From: Cyprinodon diabolis | Lineage: Eukaryota; Chordata; Actinopteri; Cyprinodontiformes; Cyprinodontidae | NCBI GenBank assembly: GCA_030533445.1 | Contig: CM060071.1 | Location: forward strand, 1,178,001 to 1,242,000 | DNA length: 64,000 nt | Reading direction: 5' to 3' | Part shown: positions 21,605 to 32,110 of the stretch, piece by piece | Layout of the letters: every line of letters starts with the position of its first letter | Numbering within the stretch: position 1 is the first letter of the stretch | Notes under the pieces: model-generated | The model's input: the letters and a program-made list of their open reading frames with translations, nothing else | Databases searched by the model: none | What the model was told of the DNA's origin: nothing | Made by a program: the position numbers and the translations under genes

Positions 21605-22155
21605 TGACTGCAAGAATGAGTCCCCAAGGGTTGGGACTGCCTTAGTGGGCTGGTGGGGGGAAGCACAGTAAGGCAGGTGGGGGGAAAACATACCGTCACT
21701 GGGTCAGGTTCAGTCGCACCGTCCCCTGCCCCCATCCGCTGGGGTTCCCGGACCAGCCTCGGACCTGAAGGCTTGGATCGGCTGAGTACCCGGTGTATTT
21801 AGACTACGTGCTGCACTGTAGTTGACCAAAATCCCGGACGATTTTGAAATTCCCCCCGGACATTTTTTTAGGTATGAAAACTCGGACATGTCCAGGAAAA
21901 AGAGGACGTCTGGTCACCCAACCATATCAACAATTTCAATGTTTCAGTGAGGGAGTGCTTTGTTGCTAAGATGCGTCTTTGCTCAGCAGCTTCGCTCGTT
22001 GTAAACCAACCAATCAGCGCACAGCTCATCTAAATATTCATACCATAAAAGGAAGAAAACCTGTCCTTTCATTCTAGGGCTTTTAACCAGGCTTGCATTA
22101 GGGAGTATAGAACAGCAAATATGCCATTTGCAGCCCAACCAATGTTACACACCCT
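21605..22155. other. No gene; includes a GGTCACC-ended repeat piece
   Basis: GC-rich sequence (21610-21760) of unknown origin. At 21835-21925 there is a repeat whose end reads gaggacgtctggtcaccc, similar to gacgtttggtcaccct at 36675-36691. No coding sequence recognised. Confidence 0.45.
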
Positions 22156-22206
22156 ATTCAGAGACCTTAAGGACCAACACAAAATACCCTATATAATCTT
22201 TCAATG

Positions 22207-22240
22207 ACCCCTTAAATATAAATATATATATATATATATG
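22207..22240. repeat. (TA)n microsatellite
   Basis: About 30 bp of TA repeats at the 3' side of LINE copy B. Confidence 0.9.
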
Positions 22241-22518
22241 TTGGGGGTGTGAGGGGTCATTTATAATGTTACAGGCCCAAGACATGCAGCGCTGGGATGA
22301 AATGTCTTTAATGGAGGGAAGAGGTGCCCCAATGATCCTCTCTGCTGTTCTCACCACTTTGCTCACCGTCTTCCAGACTGAGATGCTGCAGCCTCCACAC
22401 CACATAGTGAGACAGCTGGTCAGAAAACTCTATGGTGCTTCTGTAGAAGGTGGTGAGGATGGGTGGGGCATGATTAGGTCAGTTACAGCACTACAGCTGA
22501 GCTAGTTACTACAGCTAG

Positions 22519-23435
22519 TTACAGGTCTGCAGCTGAGCTGTTGGTGAGCAATAGAGGCTGGTTCTTCCTGATGTCAATGATGATCCCCTTCGTCTTCTCC
22601 ACGTTCAGGATCAGGCTGTTATCTCTGCACCAGCCCACCAGCTGCTCCACCTCCTCTCTGTAGTCCAGGTCATTGTTGTCTCTGATGAGGCCCACCACTG
22701 TGGTGTCGTCTGCAAACTTTACAATGTGGTCAGTGGTGAACCTGGGGACGCAGATATCTGTCATCGGGGTGAACAGCAGGGCGCTCAGGACACAGCCCTG
22801 AGGGGACCCTGTACTTAGGGTGATGACATCGGAGTCGTTCTGTCTGACCCGTACTGACTGAGGTCTGTCTGTGAGGAAGTCTAGCAGCCAATTGCAGAGG
22901 GAAGTATTGAATCCCAGTTGTTCCAGTTTGCTCATCAGATGCTGTGGGATGATGGTGTTGAAAGCTGAACTGAAGTCCAGTAAGAGCATCCGAATGTGGG
23001 TTTTCTTCTCTCCAGGTTTACAAGGCTCAGGTGGAGAGCAGAGATGGCAGTTACGTCGTAGGCGAACTAAAATGGGTCAAATGTTGGCGGCAGACTGGAG
23101 ACCATGTGTTCTTTAACCAGTCTTTCGAAGCACTTCATCATGATTGGAGTCTGTGCGACAGGACGGTAATCGTTGAGTGAGGTGAGCTGAGGCTTCTTTG
23201 GGACTGGAATGATAGTGGCATACCTCAAGCATGCCTGCACTACGGTTCGGTCCAGCAAGGTGGTAAAAATGTCTGTGAGGACAGCAACCAACTGATCTGC
23301 ACACTCCTTGTACACCCGCCCAGTAATGTTATCAGGCCCAGGGGCCCTCCTTGGGTTGACTCTCCTCAGAGTTTTCCTCACTTCAGCCACATCCGGGTTT
23401 AGTGACTCCTCCCCCTGGTGTGGAACTGCTCTCAA
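22519..23435 (-). pseudogene. Rex1-like LINE reverse transcriptase domain
   Basis: Two consecutive frames. 23435-23067: PRRAPGPDNITGRVYKECADQL, then VPKKPQLTSLNDYRPVAQTP. 22989-22519: [17 protein letters not shown] (motif A with the catalytic D), [17 protein letters not shown] (motif B) and [11 protein letters not shown] (motif C, catalytic DD), followed by the thumb-like [20 protein letters not shown]. The stretch between the two frames (23066-22990) is out of frame and a piece is missing or altered. The catalytic residues survive but the protein is not intact. Confidence 0.8.
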
Positions 23436-23772
23436 TGCTGGAGGCTGTTTAGTGCCTCAAACCTTCCAAATAAGTTGTTCAGTTTATTTAGGAAGTCAGT
23501 GTTTGCTGGATCTCCTGGGAGGAGGGTGTGTTGTAGTCTGTGATTACCCGAATGCCTTGTGTTGCTGGCATCGTTGAAAAGACCCTAGATCATCTGGCTG
23601 TGGTTCTGCTTTACTGATCTGATGGAACGGTTTAAGTTGGAACGTGCTGTTCTCAGTGCCTCTTAATAACCAGATTTGAAAGCTGAGTTCTATGCTTTTA
23701 GCAATTTCCAAACCTCTCCATTCATCCAGCGTCATTGGTTGGCCCGGGTGGTGACCTCAATGCATTTGTTAA

Positions 23773-24087
23773 CCCTGTAATGCCAAATGTATCATATTTG
23801 ATACATACAGTTTCTGAAATGTTTTTCGTCTGACACCTTTTGCATAATTTAATGGTAAAAACTTTGTTCAAAATCCTATTGTACACAATCAGATATACCT
23901 GATAACAGAGGGCAGAAGACTACACAAAAAATTATCTTGACTTATCGCATAGTAATAAATGATTAATATAAAAAATTTATTTCTGTTTTTTCTTCTTACA
24001 AATTTAGTTAAAAGGCCAAATAAGGACTTCAAACCAAAAAAAAGTAATTTTCTGTTTTGTTTTATTATTGGATCGGGCTTTAAAGGG
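23773..24087. mobile_element. piggyBac-type MITE, 315 bp
   Basis: Flanked by TTAA at 23769-23772 and 24088-24091, the target duplication used by piggyBac transposons. Inverted ends CCCTGTAATGCC and GGCTTTAAAGGG (10 of 12 paired). AT-rich interior, no transposase. Inserted in LINE copy B. Confidence 0.8.
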
Positions 24088-24635
24088 TTAATGTAGGCTG
24101 ACACAGTCATGGCATACTCATCAATATTTAAAAAGTTGTCATAGGTTTTTGCAGCCTTGAAGATGTTCCAGTCGGAGCATTCAAAACAATCTTGGAGTTT
24201 CTCCATGGCACCCTTAGACCACACTCTTACCTCTTTAACTGTGGGTTTAGCCCTGATCAGCTGGGGCTTATATGCAGGGATAAGCATGACCGAGAGATAA
24301 TCTGATGACCTGAGGTGGTTGGAAGTAAAGCAGGTCTCAAGTGTTTTCACCCCGAGTTGCAAAGTCCACATAGCCACTTTTGTATTAACACTAAGGGGCA
24401 CGTAAAAAGGAGTAATGCTAACCATACTAAACTCTATGGGTAGATAGAACGGTCTCCATTTAACAGTCAGAAACTTGATGTCTGGAGAACAGAAGCTGGT
24501 GACCGATCTAGCATTGTTGCACCAGCTGTTGATGATGTAAAGACAAAGCCCGTCACCTCGAGTCTTACCGCAGAGCTCTTTGTTTCTATCAGCTCGGTAT
24601 AGCGTTAGCCCCTGCAGGTTAATAGCATTGCCCAA
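23889..24635 (-). pseudogene. Rex1-like LINE endonuclease region, with MITE-derived tail
   Basis: The open frame reads LTLYRADRNKELCGKTRGDG, LCLYIINSWCNNARSV and CSPDIKFLTVKWRPFYLP, the APE-type endonuclease middle part of this LINE family, then a linker with LRSSDYLSVMLIPAYKP and KGAMEKLQDCFECSDWNIF. Compared with typical family members the GDFN-containing stretch appears deleted between IKTLET and SNHLRSSDYLS. The last part of the frame (below about 24090) reads through into the piggyBac-type MITE, so it is chimeric and not a gene. Confidence 0.7.
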
Positions 24636-25298
24636 TATTGCTGATTACACAGCAGTTACATATCACCTTTTTTGAATAGAGTTTGAGTCGGATATTATCC
24701 ATTTTGTTATCCAATGAGCGGAGGTTGGAGAGCAGAATCGGTGGAAGCGGCGGTGTATGAGGATTTCTGCTTACCCTTGCAGTTAGCCCCCCTCTGCAGC
24801 CTTGCTTTCTCCGTCTCGCGCATCTCTTCCTCAACCCTTGCTTGGTAAGGGATCCAGCTGTTGTTATGTTTACATCTGTCAGCTTTTTAAACGGTCAAGA
24901 ATGTCTGTATTTTAAACATTTTGTGACCGTAGCTCCAGCAAGCATTTGCAATCATAGATGCAACTTTGATATCTGGTTTGTAGCATTTTAAGCTGCATAT
25001 TCAGTGAAATTGTTATTTACATTGTCAAGAGCTATTCTTGGCCACTGCCATGAAGTGCCACCATGGTAACCTTTAGACACCCAAACACTTACCAAATAAC
25101 CTGGGAAGAAGGACAAAGGACCTTTGATTGTCTTTACTTACAAGATTTACTTGCAAGGAGAGCTGGCAAGCTCAAATGTATATATGTCAAATGTCTATTA
25201 TTATAGGTTAATCATGTTAATTTTTTTTGTTCCAGCTGCTTACACTGTAAGGCTTAGAGGTTTGCTGATGTTGACACTGACTCTTCTGCTCTCTTTGT

Positions 25299-25300
25299 AG
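25299..25300 (+). promoter_or_regulatory. 3' splice acceptor of the cefip-like coding exon
   Basis: A pyrimidine-rich tract, CTCTTCTGCTCTCTTTGTAG, ends at 25300. It is followed by 127 nt of 5' UTR with in-frame stops before the ATG at 25428. This implies at least one upstream non-coding exon, not identified here, probably 5' of the repeats that end near 25080. Confidence 0.6.
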
Positions 25301-25427
25301 GTGAAAAGACAAATCCAAGGAGTTCACTGATGTTGAAGTAAGCTGGAGGAAAGGATCAAGTTAGCTGCAGCAGCAACAGAGGGCACAAGACATGTAATGA
25401 AAAAGTACTAACGAAATTGCTGATATA

Positions 25428-28400
25428 ATGAGCTACCTTGAAAAGCGACACATAAACCATCGGATGGGAAGCATGCTTCACCATCGTTTCCCCAACGGTT
25501 TCACTGACCTATTAATGGATGAGACAGATCGAGAGGTCAGCAGCCTGACTGACAGGGCATTCCGTAGTCTCTGTGTTGGTGATGAAGCAGTGTACAATCA
25601 TGATTTTTTGTGGGGATACTCGCCATACAGCTGCTTTAAGCCTTTGGCAGGGGAGCCCTTTAAAACAAATGTGCATAGAAAATCTAAAAAAGCAGGGCAA
25701 CATCAATCTGATAAAATCAATCCTCAGCACTGGAAACAACACCAACAGGAAAACATATCCCACATGTCATCCTTTCTCAAAGTTCTGCATACTGCAGAGG
25801 AAAGAACTGGAGGTATGGTTGACTCAAATGATGAAGCATGGGATAAATCGACACTTCGAAGCATAGAACAAGAGCTTTCAGAATTTTCCTCTGATTATCA
25901 CACCTGTCTATCAAATAGATACTACAATAACAATCAGCTTGATCAATCCAGTGATGGTTCTTCTAAGGAAAAGGATGTCAAGATTTCATCTAGGAAACTG
26001 ACAAAGATTAAAACTGTTAAATCTACGGTAAAGCTGAGAAAACTCAACATCAAAAACTTTTTCCTTCACAGTGAGTTTAGTCCTTTTGAATCATGGACAG
26101 ATTTTAACCGGTACCCCTTTGGAAAAGAAAATACAGTCACTGATATTCTCTCTGCTGACAATGTTTCTAAATGGTACAACATACCCTCTTACAAGGAGTT
26201 GACTGGATCACATACAACTCAAATTCTGAATAAAAATGAGTTACAGTCATGTCAGAAAGTAACTTTTGTGTGCTCTGTAGCCAAAGTTCCTAAACCCACT
26301 ACAACTTCTCCTCCATCAAAGGCCCTGCCTAAACCTGCTGCACCTCTAACTGAGAAGAGGTGCCTTTCAGATGGAGGGGATAAAAATGCTGCCCCTTGGA
26401 GGCGCACTGGATGCAGAGCAAAAAATATGGTTGCGGCAAATCAACTTGGAAAACCAGCTCAAGAGAGAAATTCAAAACCAATTGATGAAGAAGTTGAATC
26501 TGCGGAAGTTAAGACAATTCAAGAAGTAAGCTCTTTGGCTTCTACACCATTTAGCATCTCTCACCTGATGACTCCTATCATTCCTTCCGGAGAGCCTACA
26601 GAAACCCTTCAAACAGTTCTCTCACCCTCTGTCTGTGACCTACTGGGCAGTACTAACTCTGAGGCCAAAGTAACTCCTGAACCTCAGGTCAAGCGGGAAA
26701 CTTACAAATCACTTGCATCTAGTATCCTTTTTAAATTGAAAGACAACAGGAAGAGGGTGAAGAGTCAATACAGCCCAAAAAAATTCAAAACTCTTGAGCT
26801 TATTGAAGGTGGCTACCAAACTTTACCATCAGATAACACAAATCACCCTCTTTCTGAGGGCAGTGGCTCTGGCTTAAGTACACCTGCAATTTTAAAAGAT
26901 GGGCTGACAGTTAGTCCTGTTTTGGAACATATTGTATCCCCATCACATGTCAGCATTACAACACATAACAGTGACAAGCCCGTATCAGAGGATTATTTGA
27001 TAGAAAATGTACTGCAAGGTAAATGTGAAGCTGGTAATATCTATCATGGTGAGGACAGCCGCATTTTACCACTAAATATCCCAAAAAATTGTCACAGTCC
27101 ACTTCCAAGAAAGCTAAACTATTCATCCCCCACTATGTACGAGAAAACAAATCATGTTAACAGTGATCTAAATAATCCTTCAGGTCCTCAGAGTAACAAC
27201 GCTCTTGCTGATACTAATATATTGAATAATGGGAGAAAAAGAGAACTCTGTTCCAATGCACTGTCAACAAACACACAGTTTTCCTCAATTCCTTTAAAGG
27301 TTGATACAGATTATATGCCCGTAATTTCACCCCAAACACTTAAGATAGGGCAGCTATCATCTGGGGGGGACACAGAGACTAATGCCAAAACTCTATGGGT
27401 TTTGAAACATAATAAAGAAGTTGCAGTTCAGCTGGCTCCCAAAGAAGACAAAACAGGTGACCAAACCATTTGTAGAACAAATGTGATCAAAGATGCAAAG
27501 GAAGCCATCAGTATGGCTGGAAATATAGCTCAATCAGCAAACCTTTTAGATAGCAACAGCAACCATATACCAGATGCCAGTATATTGAGACAGAAAGAAA
27601 TTGACCAGAGAGCTTTCAAACTAGCCTCTGAAAGTAGAGTGAATAGTTTGGTAACAGGAAACAACTATGCTTTATTGAAAAATGAACCATGTCATGTAAT
27701 ACCGGTTGGTAAATGCAATGTACACAAAGAACCTCCACCAGTGCCAAAGAGACATTTTTCTAAGTCAGATGCACTGCTTTGCTTGTCTGTAGGTAAGCAG
27801 CAAATGCATGCTGACAAGGTTTCTAAAGATGATTTGCTAAGTGCAAAACTAGATTTACAAACTGAAGAATGTGAATCTGCCCAGGAACAGGGGAAACATA
27901 AACAGGTATTTTCATCTAGACTGAACGATTTTATCAAACATGAAAAACAATCACTGACAAGCAATGAGCGAGCAAACTACAAGGAAACCTATCTGAAAAT
28001 GAAAGCAAAAATGGAGACAGATGATGAAATGGAGTCAATAGCACGTTTAAGAAATAGTGAGTATATTTCTAATGATTTTCAGGCTTTAAAAGAGCTGGAA
28101 AGAGCACAACTTAATGATTGCAAGCTTGAGAACATGAGGAGCAGACTAGAGATTTTTAGAATAGAGAAAGACGCAAAGGCTAAAAACAATTTAATTTCTA
28201 GGAAGCTCCGAAATATAAAGAAAGGTATGCTATCTGTGAGAGGAAACGGGTCAACAAAGAAAAACATATTTGTTGCGAAGGAGCACAGCAAGCAGGATGT
28301 CTTCTTGAACCAAAACAGAAATTTAATTGCGATAAAGGCAATTCTAAATTATGACTGCGAGGAACTTGAGGAGGTTAGAGCAGAGCGAGAAAATAAATGT

Positions 28401-31313
28401 AAATTTACAGAGCAGGGTGAAATTACAACAGCTGGAGACAACTTTATTGAAAAAAGTGGTGAAACTTGGTCACAGGAAAGTAGAAAAGACCATAAAAACT
28501 GTATGTTTAAACCAACTGAAGAAAAGAATGACAGTACTTTTCCACACAAGGAGAAAAACCTTAAACAAAGATTTGGTGACTTGAAAAAAAATAGAACACT
28601 ACCTGGACCACCTGAGAAAGACAGATTAGGTAATAAGGAAGCAGTGCCTGACATTGACACAGAGGGTAATAAGCAAAGTTTAATCTTAAACATTAAAGGT
28701 GAAGGCATGATAAAAAACTTAGATAATTATCATAGAGAGACAAGATTACCAGAAACAGCAGGATATGTGTGTAACAACAGGGAGAAATACTTGACAAATG
28801 AAAGGGATGAAGAATGGATTGATGCTCCTCTTGTTGCACCAAGAACCAAAAAAGTGGGCAGAAGGGAAAAAGGGAATCCAAATTTTGGAAGCAGTGAAGA
28901 GCAATTATCTAGAATCAGCACAGGTCCTGAAATTAATGTAAGTGGGGATGTTAACAAAGCTCTACTTTCCCAGCATGAAACATTTGATAAAGAATGGCAA
29001 GATGAGGTGAAATATACCAGTTTAAAACAAAGTTCAGAAACAGATATGTTTGGGTTGGGGAACAAGTTAATGATAAACACAAGTCTGAAAATAGAAGCCA
29101 CATCTGAAGGTCATGCTAAACCTCAGGAAATGTACGAGTCGGAAAGAAAAGCCTCTTTAAAACCAGACAGTATTACTGAGCAAAATGACAATATAAACAA
29201 GAAAAAAAAAACACAACATGAACATTTTAAATTAACTAATGAAGATGTATATACAGATGCAGAAGAACTTGGTAAAATCCCTAGAAACATTGTGTCACCT
29301 TTTCTGCTGAAAAAAGATTTTAGAGTTGTAAAGAGCCAACATGATCAAGCTAGCATGTCACCAAAATCCTGCTACTTTACCATGGAAAGTACACTAAATA
29401 CAACCGCAGAGAATGGTTTAGACTTCTACTTTTTGGGAAACTCAGCAACAGAGGTTAAGCAGGTTAATGAACCAGGACAGACTGTATCGCCAAATAATTT
29501 GAGAGAAACAGGGGTGGAATGCTGTTTTTTAAGTGGTCAGGAATACAAGCTAGATAGCCTTAAGCAGCCGTTAAAGTCTACCAAATCGCAACAAGAGCTA
29601 CCCTTTATGGACAGCCCAGCAAGGTCAAATGGATTAGATTTTGACAAACAGTTACATCAGACAAATGAAAACCAACAGCCATCATTGTCAAATGGATTAG
29701 ATTTTGACAAACAGTTACAACAGAAAAATGAAAACCGAGTGGCCTCAGTCTCAAATGACCTTTCTACCAACAATATCAGCATTACTACAGTCGACGTCTT
29801 TAAAGTGAAAGAGATATCAGCAGGGGAATCACCAACGTATTTGCTTGCATCCTCAAATATTCAAAATGAAGGCTGTTCATTCATCCCACAACAAGAAGAA
29901 AGGTTTTGTATGGTGAACCCTTCATCTGAAGGCAGAAAGGGCTTACAAGCTAGCACTGCTGAACCAACTGATGACTCAGCTGAAAATTCTGAAGTTTTTA
30001 TGGAAAGAAAAAAGACAAAGGATGTTATTGAACCAGTATTGATTTCTAGAAGCAATAATGGCCAAAACGGGCTACCCAAACCTCCAAAAGTCTTACCAAA
30101 ATCTGAAAAAGCAGTTCAGAAAGCGATTAAACTTACAAACAGAAGGATGAAAAAGGATGAGTCCCAGAGGTTGACGCAAAAATTATCTCAAAGCAGCGGA
30201 AAACACAGGGCAGAAGATATAAGGAATAATAAATCAGAGCAGAATAACAGTGGCAGTGCCAAAACATGCAGTAATAATAAAAAAAAAAATTATGACAATA
30301 ACCATACTGCAAAACACCATAGCAACGACAGCCATGTTCAGGATGAATGCCATTCAGCCAACCACAATCAAAATGAAGTAGAAACAAACCACAAGAGCTG
30401 GAGACAGAGACAGGATTCCAAGGAAGGCAATTACCAAAGAGCATCTGAACCAACCAATCTAACATCAGAAAGACAAATTCACACCACTGACAGTTATGCC
30501 AAAGAAAAGCCAGATTGTAAGGATTATAATACTGACAGCATCATTAGTAATGTGCCGGTGTACAAAGTTCATGTCAGTGAGAGGCCTATGTCAAAAAGGC
30601 CTTTCAATCGATCACAGAGTATTGATAGATACCTGGGAAGCCAAGAAGAGTATAGGTTTAGTACAAATCTGCCAATCAGTGAGAGACTTGAACCAAGGAC
30701 TCTGCATATTGAAAACTCAATCAAGCATGATATTCAACAGAGAGGCAGAGCCAAAGAAAAGCCAAACAAAGGCCTACCCCTAAAAAGAAGCCAAAGTACT
30801 GATGCATACAACACTAATAGAACACCTCTATCCAGACAGTCTAACCACACAGGTCAGTTTTCTTGTCAGTCTAGCATGGACCATGCTGTTCTTACACAGT
30901 CTCTCCCTATAACCCAACGAAAGCTCCTTCAGGATCCAGACTCAGGGCAATACTTCTTTGTTGACCTGCCAGTTCAAGTCAAGACAAAAACTTTCCTTGA
31001 TCCTGCGACAGGAGGCTATATCCAGCTGCCAGTACAACAACCGGAAGGTGGTGTTCCTCAAGCACCCAAATTAGAAGTTTTAACTTCTCCACTGGTTGTT
31101 TATCATAGTTTTGTACCGGTCCCTTTATCCCCCATGGCTCAGAAAGCCAACATACAAGCATCTCATGTGGAACCAAGAGGATTACAGCATAGACAACAGG
31201 AAATGGCAAGACACATTAAAGAGGGACGTCCATATTTGGAGCGTGCTTATAGACAACAAGATTTAATGTTAGCCGAATTTCTGGACACGGAAGAGCTAAA
31301 CTGTCCTGGCTGA
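25428..31313 (+). CDS. cefip: Cardiac-enriched FHL2-interacting protein-like (C10orf71 homologue)
   Basis: A single 1,961-codon exon. Near the N-terminus (residues 34-51) is DREVSSLTDRAFRSLCVG, a block I recognise from C10orf71/CEFIP. Near the C-terminus (about 1830-1880) is a paired QDPDSGQYFFVDLPVQ ... FLDPATGGYIQLPVQ motif of the DUF4585 type, found in the same protein. The long middle is rich in K, N, S, E and Q and looks disordered. It holds a PPPVPKRHFSKSDALL segment around residue 770 and a tandem 21-residue repeat (SNGLDFDKQL...) at 1400-1441. One large coding exon after a non-coding 5' exon agrees with the mammalian gene. In mammals CEFIP is a Z-disc-associated muscle protein that binds FHL2 and affects calcineurin-NFAT signalling; function here is inferred. 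It is longer than human (about 1,400 residues). Could also be a DUF4585 paralogue. Confidence 0.8.
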   Translation: MSYLEKRHINHRMGSMLHHRFPNGFTDLLMDETDREVSSLTDRAFRSLCVGDEAVYNHDFLWGYSPYSCFKPLAGEPFKTNVHRKSKKAGQHQSDKINPQHWKQHQQENISHMSSFLKVLHTAEERTGGMVDSNDEAWDKSTLRSIEQELSEFSSDYHTCLSNRYYNNNQLDQSSDGSSKEKDVKISSRKLTKIKTVKSTVKLRKLNIKNFFLHSEFSPFESWTDFNRYPFGKENTVTDILSADNVSKWYNIPSYKELTGSHTTQILNKNELQSCQKVTFVCSVAKVPKPTTTSPPSKALPKPAAPLTEKRCLSDGGDKNAAPWRRTGCRAKNMVAANQLGKPAQERNSKPIDEEVESAEVKTIQEVSSLASTPFSISHLMTPIIPSGEPTETLQTVLSPSVCDLLGSTNSEAKVTPEPQVKRETYKSLASSILFKLKDNRKRVKSQYSPKKFKTLELIEGGYQTLPSDNTNHPLSEGSGSGLSTPAILKDGLTVSPVLEHIVSPSHVSITTHNSDKPVSEDYLIENVLQGKCEAGNIYHGEDSRILPLNIPKNCHSPLPRKLNYSSPTMYEKTNHVNSDLNNPSGPQSNNALADTNILNNGRKRELCSNALSTNTQFSSIPLKVDTDYMPVISPQTLKIGQLSSGGDTETNAKTLWVLKHNKEVAVQLAPKEDKTGDQTICRTNVIKDAKEAISMAGNIAQSANLLDSNSNHIPDASILRQKEIDQRAFKLASESRVNSLVTGNNYALLKNEPCHVIPVGKCNVHKEPPPVPKRHFSKSDALLCLSVGKQQMHADKVSKDDLLSAKLDLQTEECESAQEQGKHKQVFSSRLNDFIKHEKQSLTSNERANYKETYLKMKAKMETDDEMESIARLRNSEYISNDFQALKELERAQLNDCKLENMRSRLEIFRIEKDAKAKNNLISRKLRNIKKGMLSVRGNGSTKKNIFVAKEHSKQDVFLNQNRNLIAIKAILNYDCEELEEVRAERENKCKFTEQGEITTAGDNFIEKSGETWSQESRKDHKNCMFKPTEEKNDSTFPHKEKNLKQRFGDLKKNRTLPGPPEKDRLGNKEAVPDIDTEGNKQSLILNIKGEGMIKNLDNYHRETRLPETAGYVCNNREKYLTNERDEEWIDAPLVAPRTKKVGRREKGNPNFGSSEEQLSRISTGPEINVSGDVNKALLSQHETFDKEWQDEVKYTSLKQSSETDMFGLGNKLMINTSLKIEATSEGHAKPQEMYESERKASLKPDSITEQNDNINKKKKTQHEHFKLTNEDVYTDAEELGKIPRNIVSPFLLKKDFRVVKSQHDQASMSPKSCYFTMESTLNTTAENGLDFYFLGNSATEVKQVNEPGQTVSPNNLRETGVECCFLSGQEYKLDSLKQPLKSTKSQQELPFMDSPARSNGLDFDKQLHQTNENQQPSLSNGLDFDKQLQQKNENRVASVSNDLSTNNISITTVDVFKVKEISAGESPTYLLASSNIQNEGCSFIPQQEERFCMVNPSSEGRKGLQASTAEPTDDSAENSEVFMERKKTKDVIEPVLISRSNNGQNGLPKPPKVLPKSEKAVQKAIKLTNRRMKKDESQRLTQKLSQSSGKHRAEDIRNNKSEQNNSGSAKTCSNNKKKNYDNNHTAKHHSNDSHVQDECHSANHNQNEVETNHKSWRQRQDSKEGNYQRASEPTNLTSERQIHTTDSYAKEKPDCKDYNTDSIISNVPVYKVHVSERPMSKRPFNRSQSIDRYLGSQEEYRFSTNLPISERLEPRTLHIENSIKHDIQQRGRAKEKPNKGLPLKRSQSTDAYNTNRTPLSRQSNHTGQFSCQSSMDHAVLTQSLPITQRKLLQDPDSGQYFFVDLPVQVKTKTFLDPATGGYIQLPVQQPEGGVPQAPKLEVLTSPLVVYHSFVPVPLSPMAQKANIQASHVEPRGLQHRQQEMARHIKEGRPYLERAYRQQDLMLAEFLDTEELNCPG

Positions 31314-31393
31314 TGGGCCCTTTGTTTGACCCTTTGTTGTTTTGTTAAGTTTGTTGAATTCCAGGATTTATCCTTGAGATGTTCTGTCTTGGT

Positions 31394-31565
31394 CAGTGGT
31401 GTCAAAAGTTCACACATTTGTTACTTAAGTAGAAGTAGAGATACTGCAGTTTAAAAACACTCTGGTAAAAGTTGAAGTATCAACTTGACCTCTTTATTTA
31501 AGTAAAAGTGAAAAAGTATGTGCTCCAAAAGCTACTTAAAGTATAGAAGTATAAAGTAACCTTAA
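31394..31565 (+). repeat. Fish interspersed repeat (one end, hAT-like)
   Basis: Starts CAGTGGTGTCAAAAGTTCAC and continues with repeated acttaagtagaagt / aagtaaaagtg motifs, which I recognise as a common fish DNA-transposon end. The other terminus was not found nearby, so it is treated as a fragment. Confidence 0.5.
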
Positions 31566-31944
31566 AAAAAAACAGCCAGATGCCACTATATGAATTGAAA
31601 GCTCAATTTTTTGACTATTTCGAAAAAATTCTTAGAGATAGGGCCAAGGATGAGGTACAGTAGGTCCTGTCGGTCTCCCGATACGCTCTCGTCTGTGTCT
31701 GACCTTTCAGACATTTCAACATCTTTTTCTGAATCCTACATTGTAGCATGGCATAGACAATTCGCGTTTGCAGTTTGAAGAACACCTGCTTGCTTCTGAT
31801 GATTTCCTTTAGCTAACCAATTAGTGTTTGCGTTATATGACTCATCCAATTACACTAGTTTTCACTAGATGTGGATGGATCCAATGATCTGCATTGGATG
31901 GCGCACATAAAGAGACATAAATATTTATAGACATTAAACCAGGC

Positions 31945-32110
31945 GTAACCAATTAAAAATCAGTGGGGTACGAATAAAGAAAATCATCAATCAGTAAATG
32001 TCCGGAGACTATTTTAATGATCTGTTACTTTAAACAAAATTTAACACTGAAATAAAATTAGTTAGTTATGCATCCATGTTGTACATAGAATTTTTAAATA
32101 ACAAAATAAA
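31945..32110 (+). repeat. Dispersed repeat shared with 44255-44420
   Basis: The stretch gtaaccaattaaaaatcag, then a GGGT-C/A-CGAATAAAG block, then ctgttactttaaacaaaatt and taacactgaaataaaa, recurs at 44255-44420 in the same orientation. Family not recognised. Confidence 0.7.

Larger units (their letters stand above)
22160..25080 (-). mobile_element. Rex1/Babar-like LINE copy B
   Basis: The better-preserved copy of the LINE family also seen at 8.3-11.4 kb. On the minus strand from upstream to downstream: 5' region and R/K-rich leader (about 25080-24619), APE endonuclease (24635-24100, split by a MITE), linker, RT (23435-22519), and a C-terminal segment (22405-22250) with TVSKVVRTAERIIGAPLPSI. 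It ends near a (TA)n. I place it in the CR1/L2 superfamily, Rex1/Babar group, from motif wording; not aligned. Confidence 0.75.

Noticed and set aside
25512..30465. Several antisense frames of 60-123 codons within the cefip-like coding exon
   Set aside because: Shadows of the long plus-strand coding sequence; no independent evidence.
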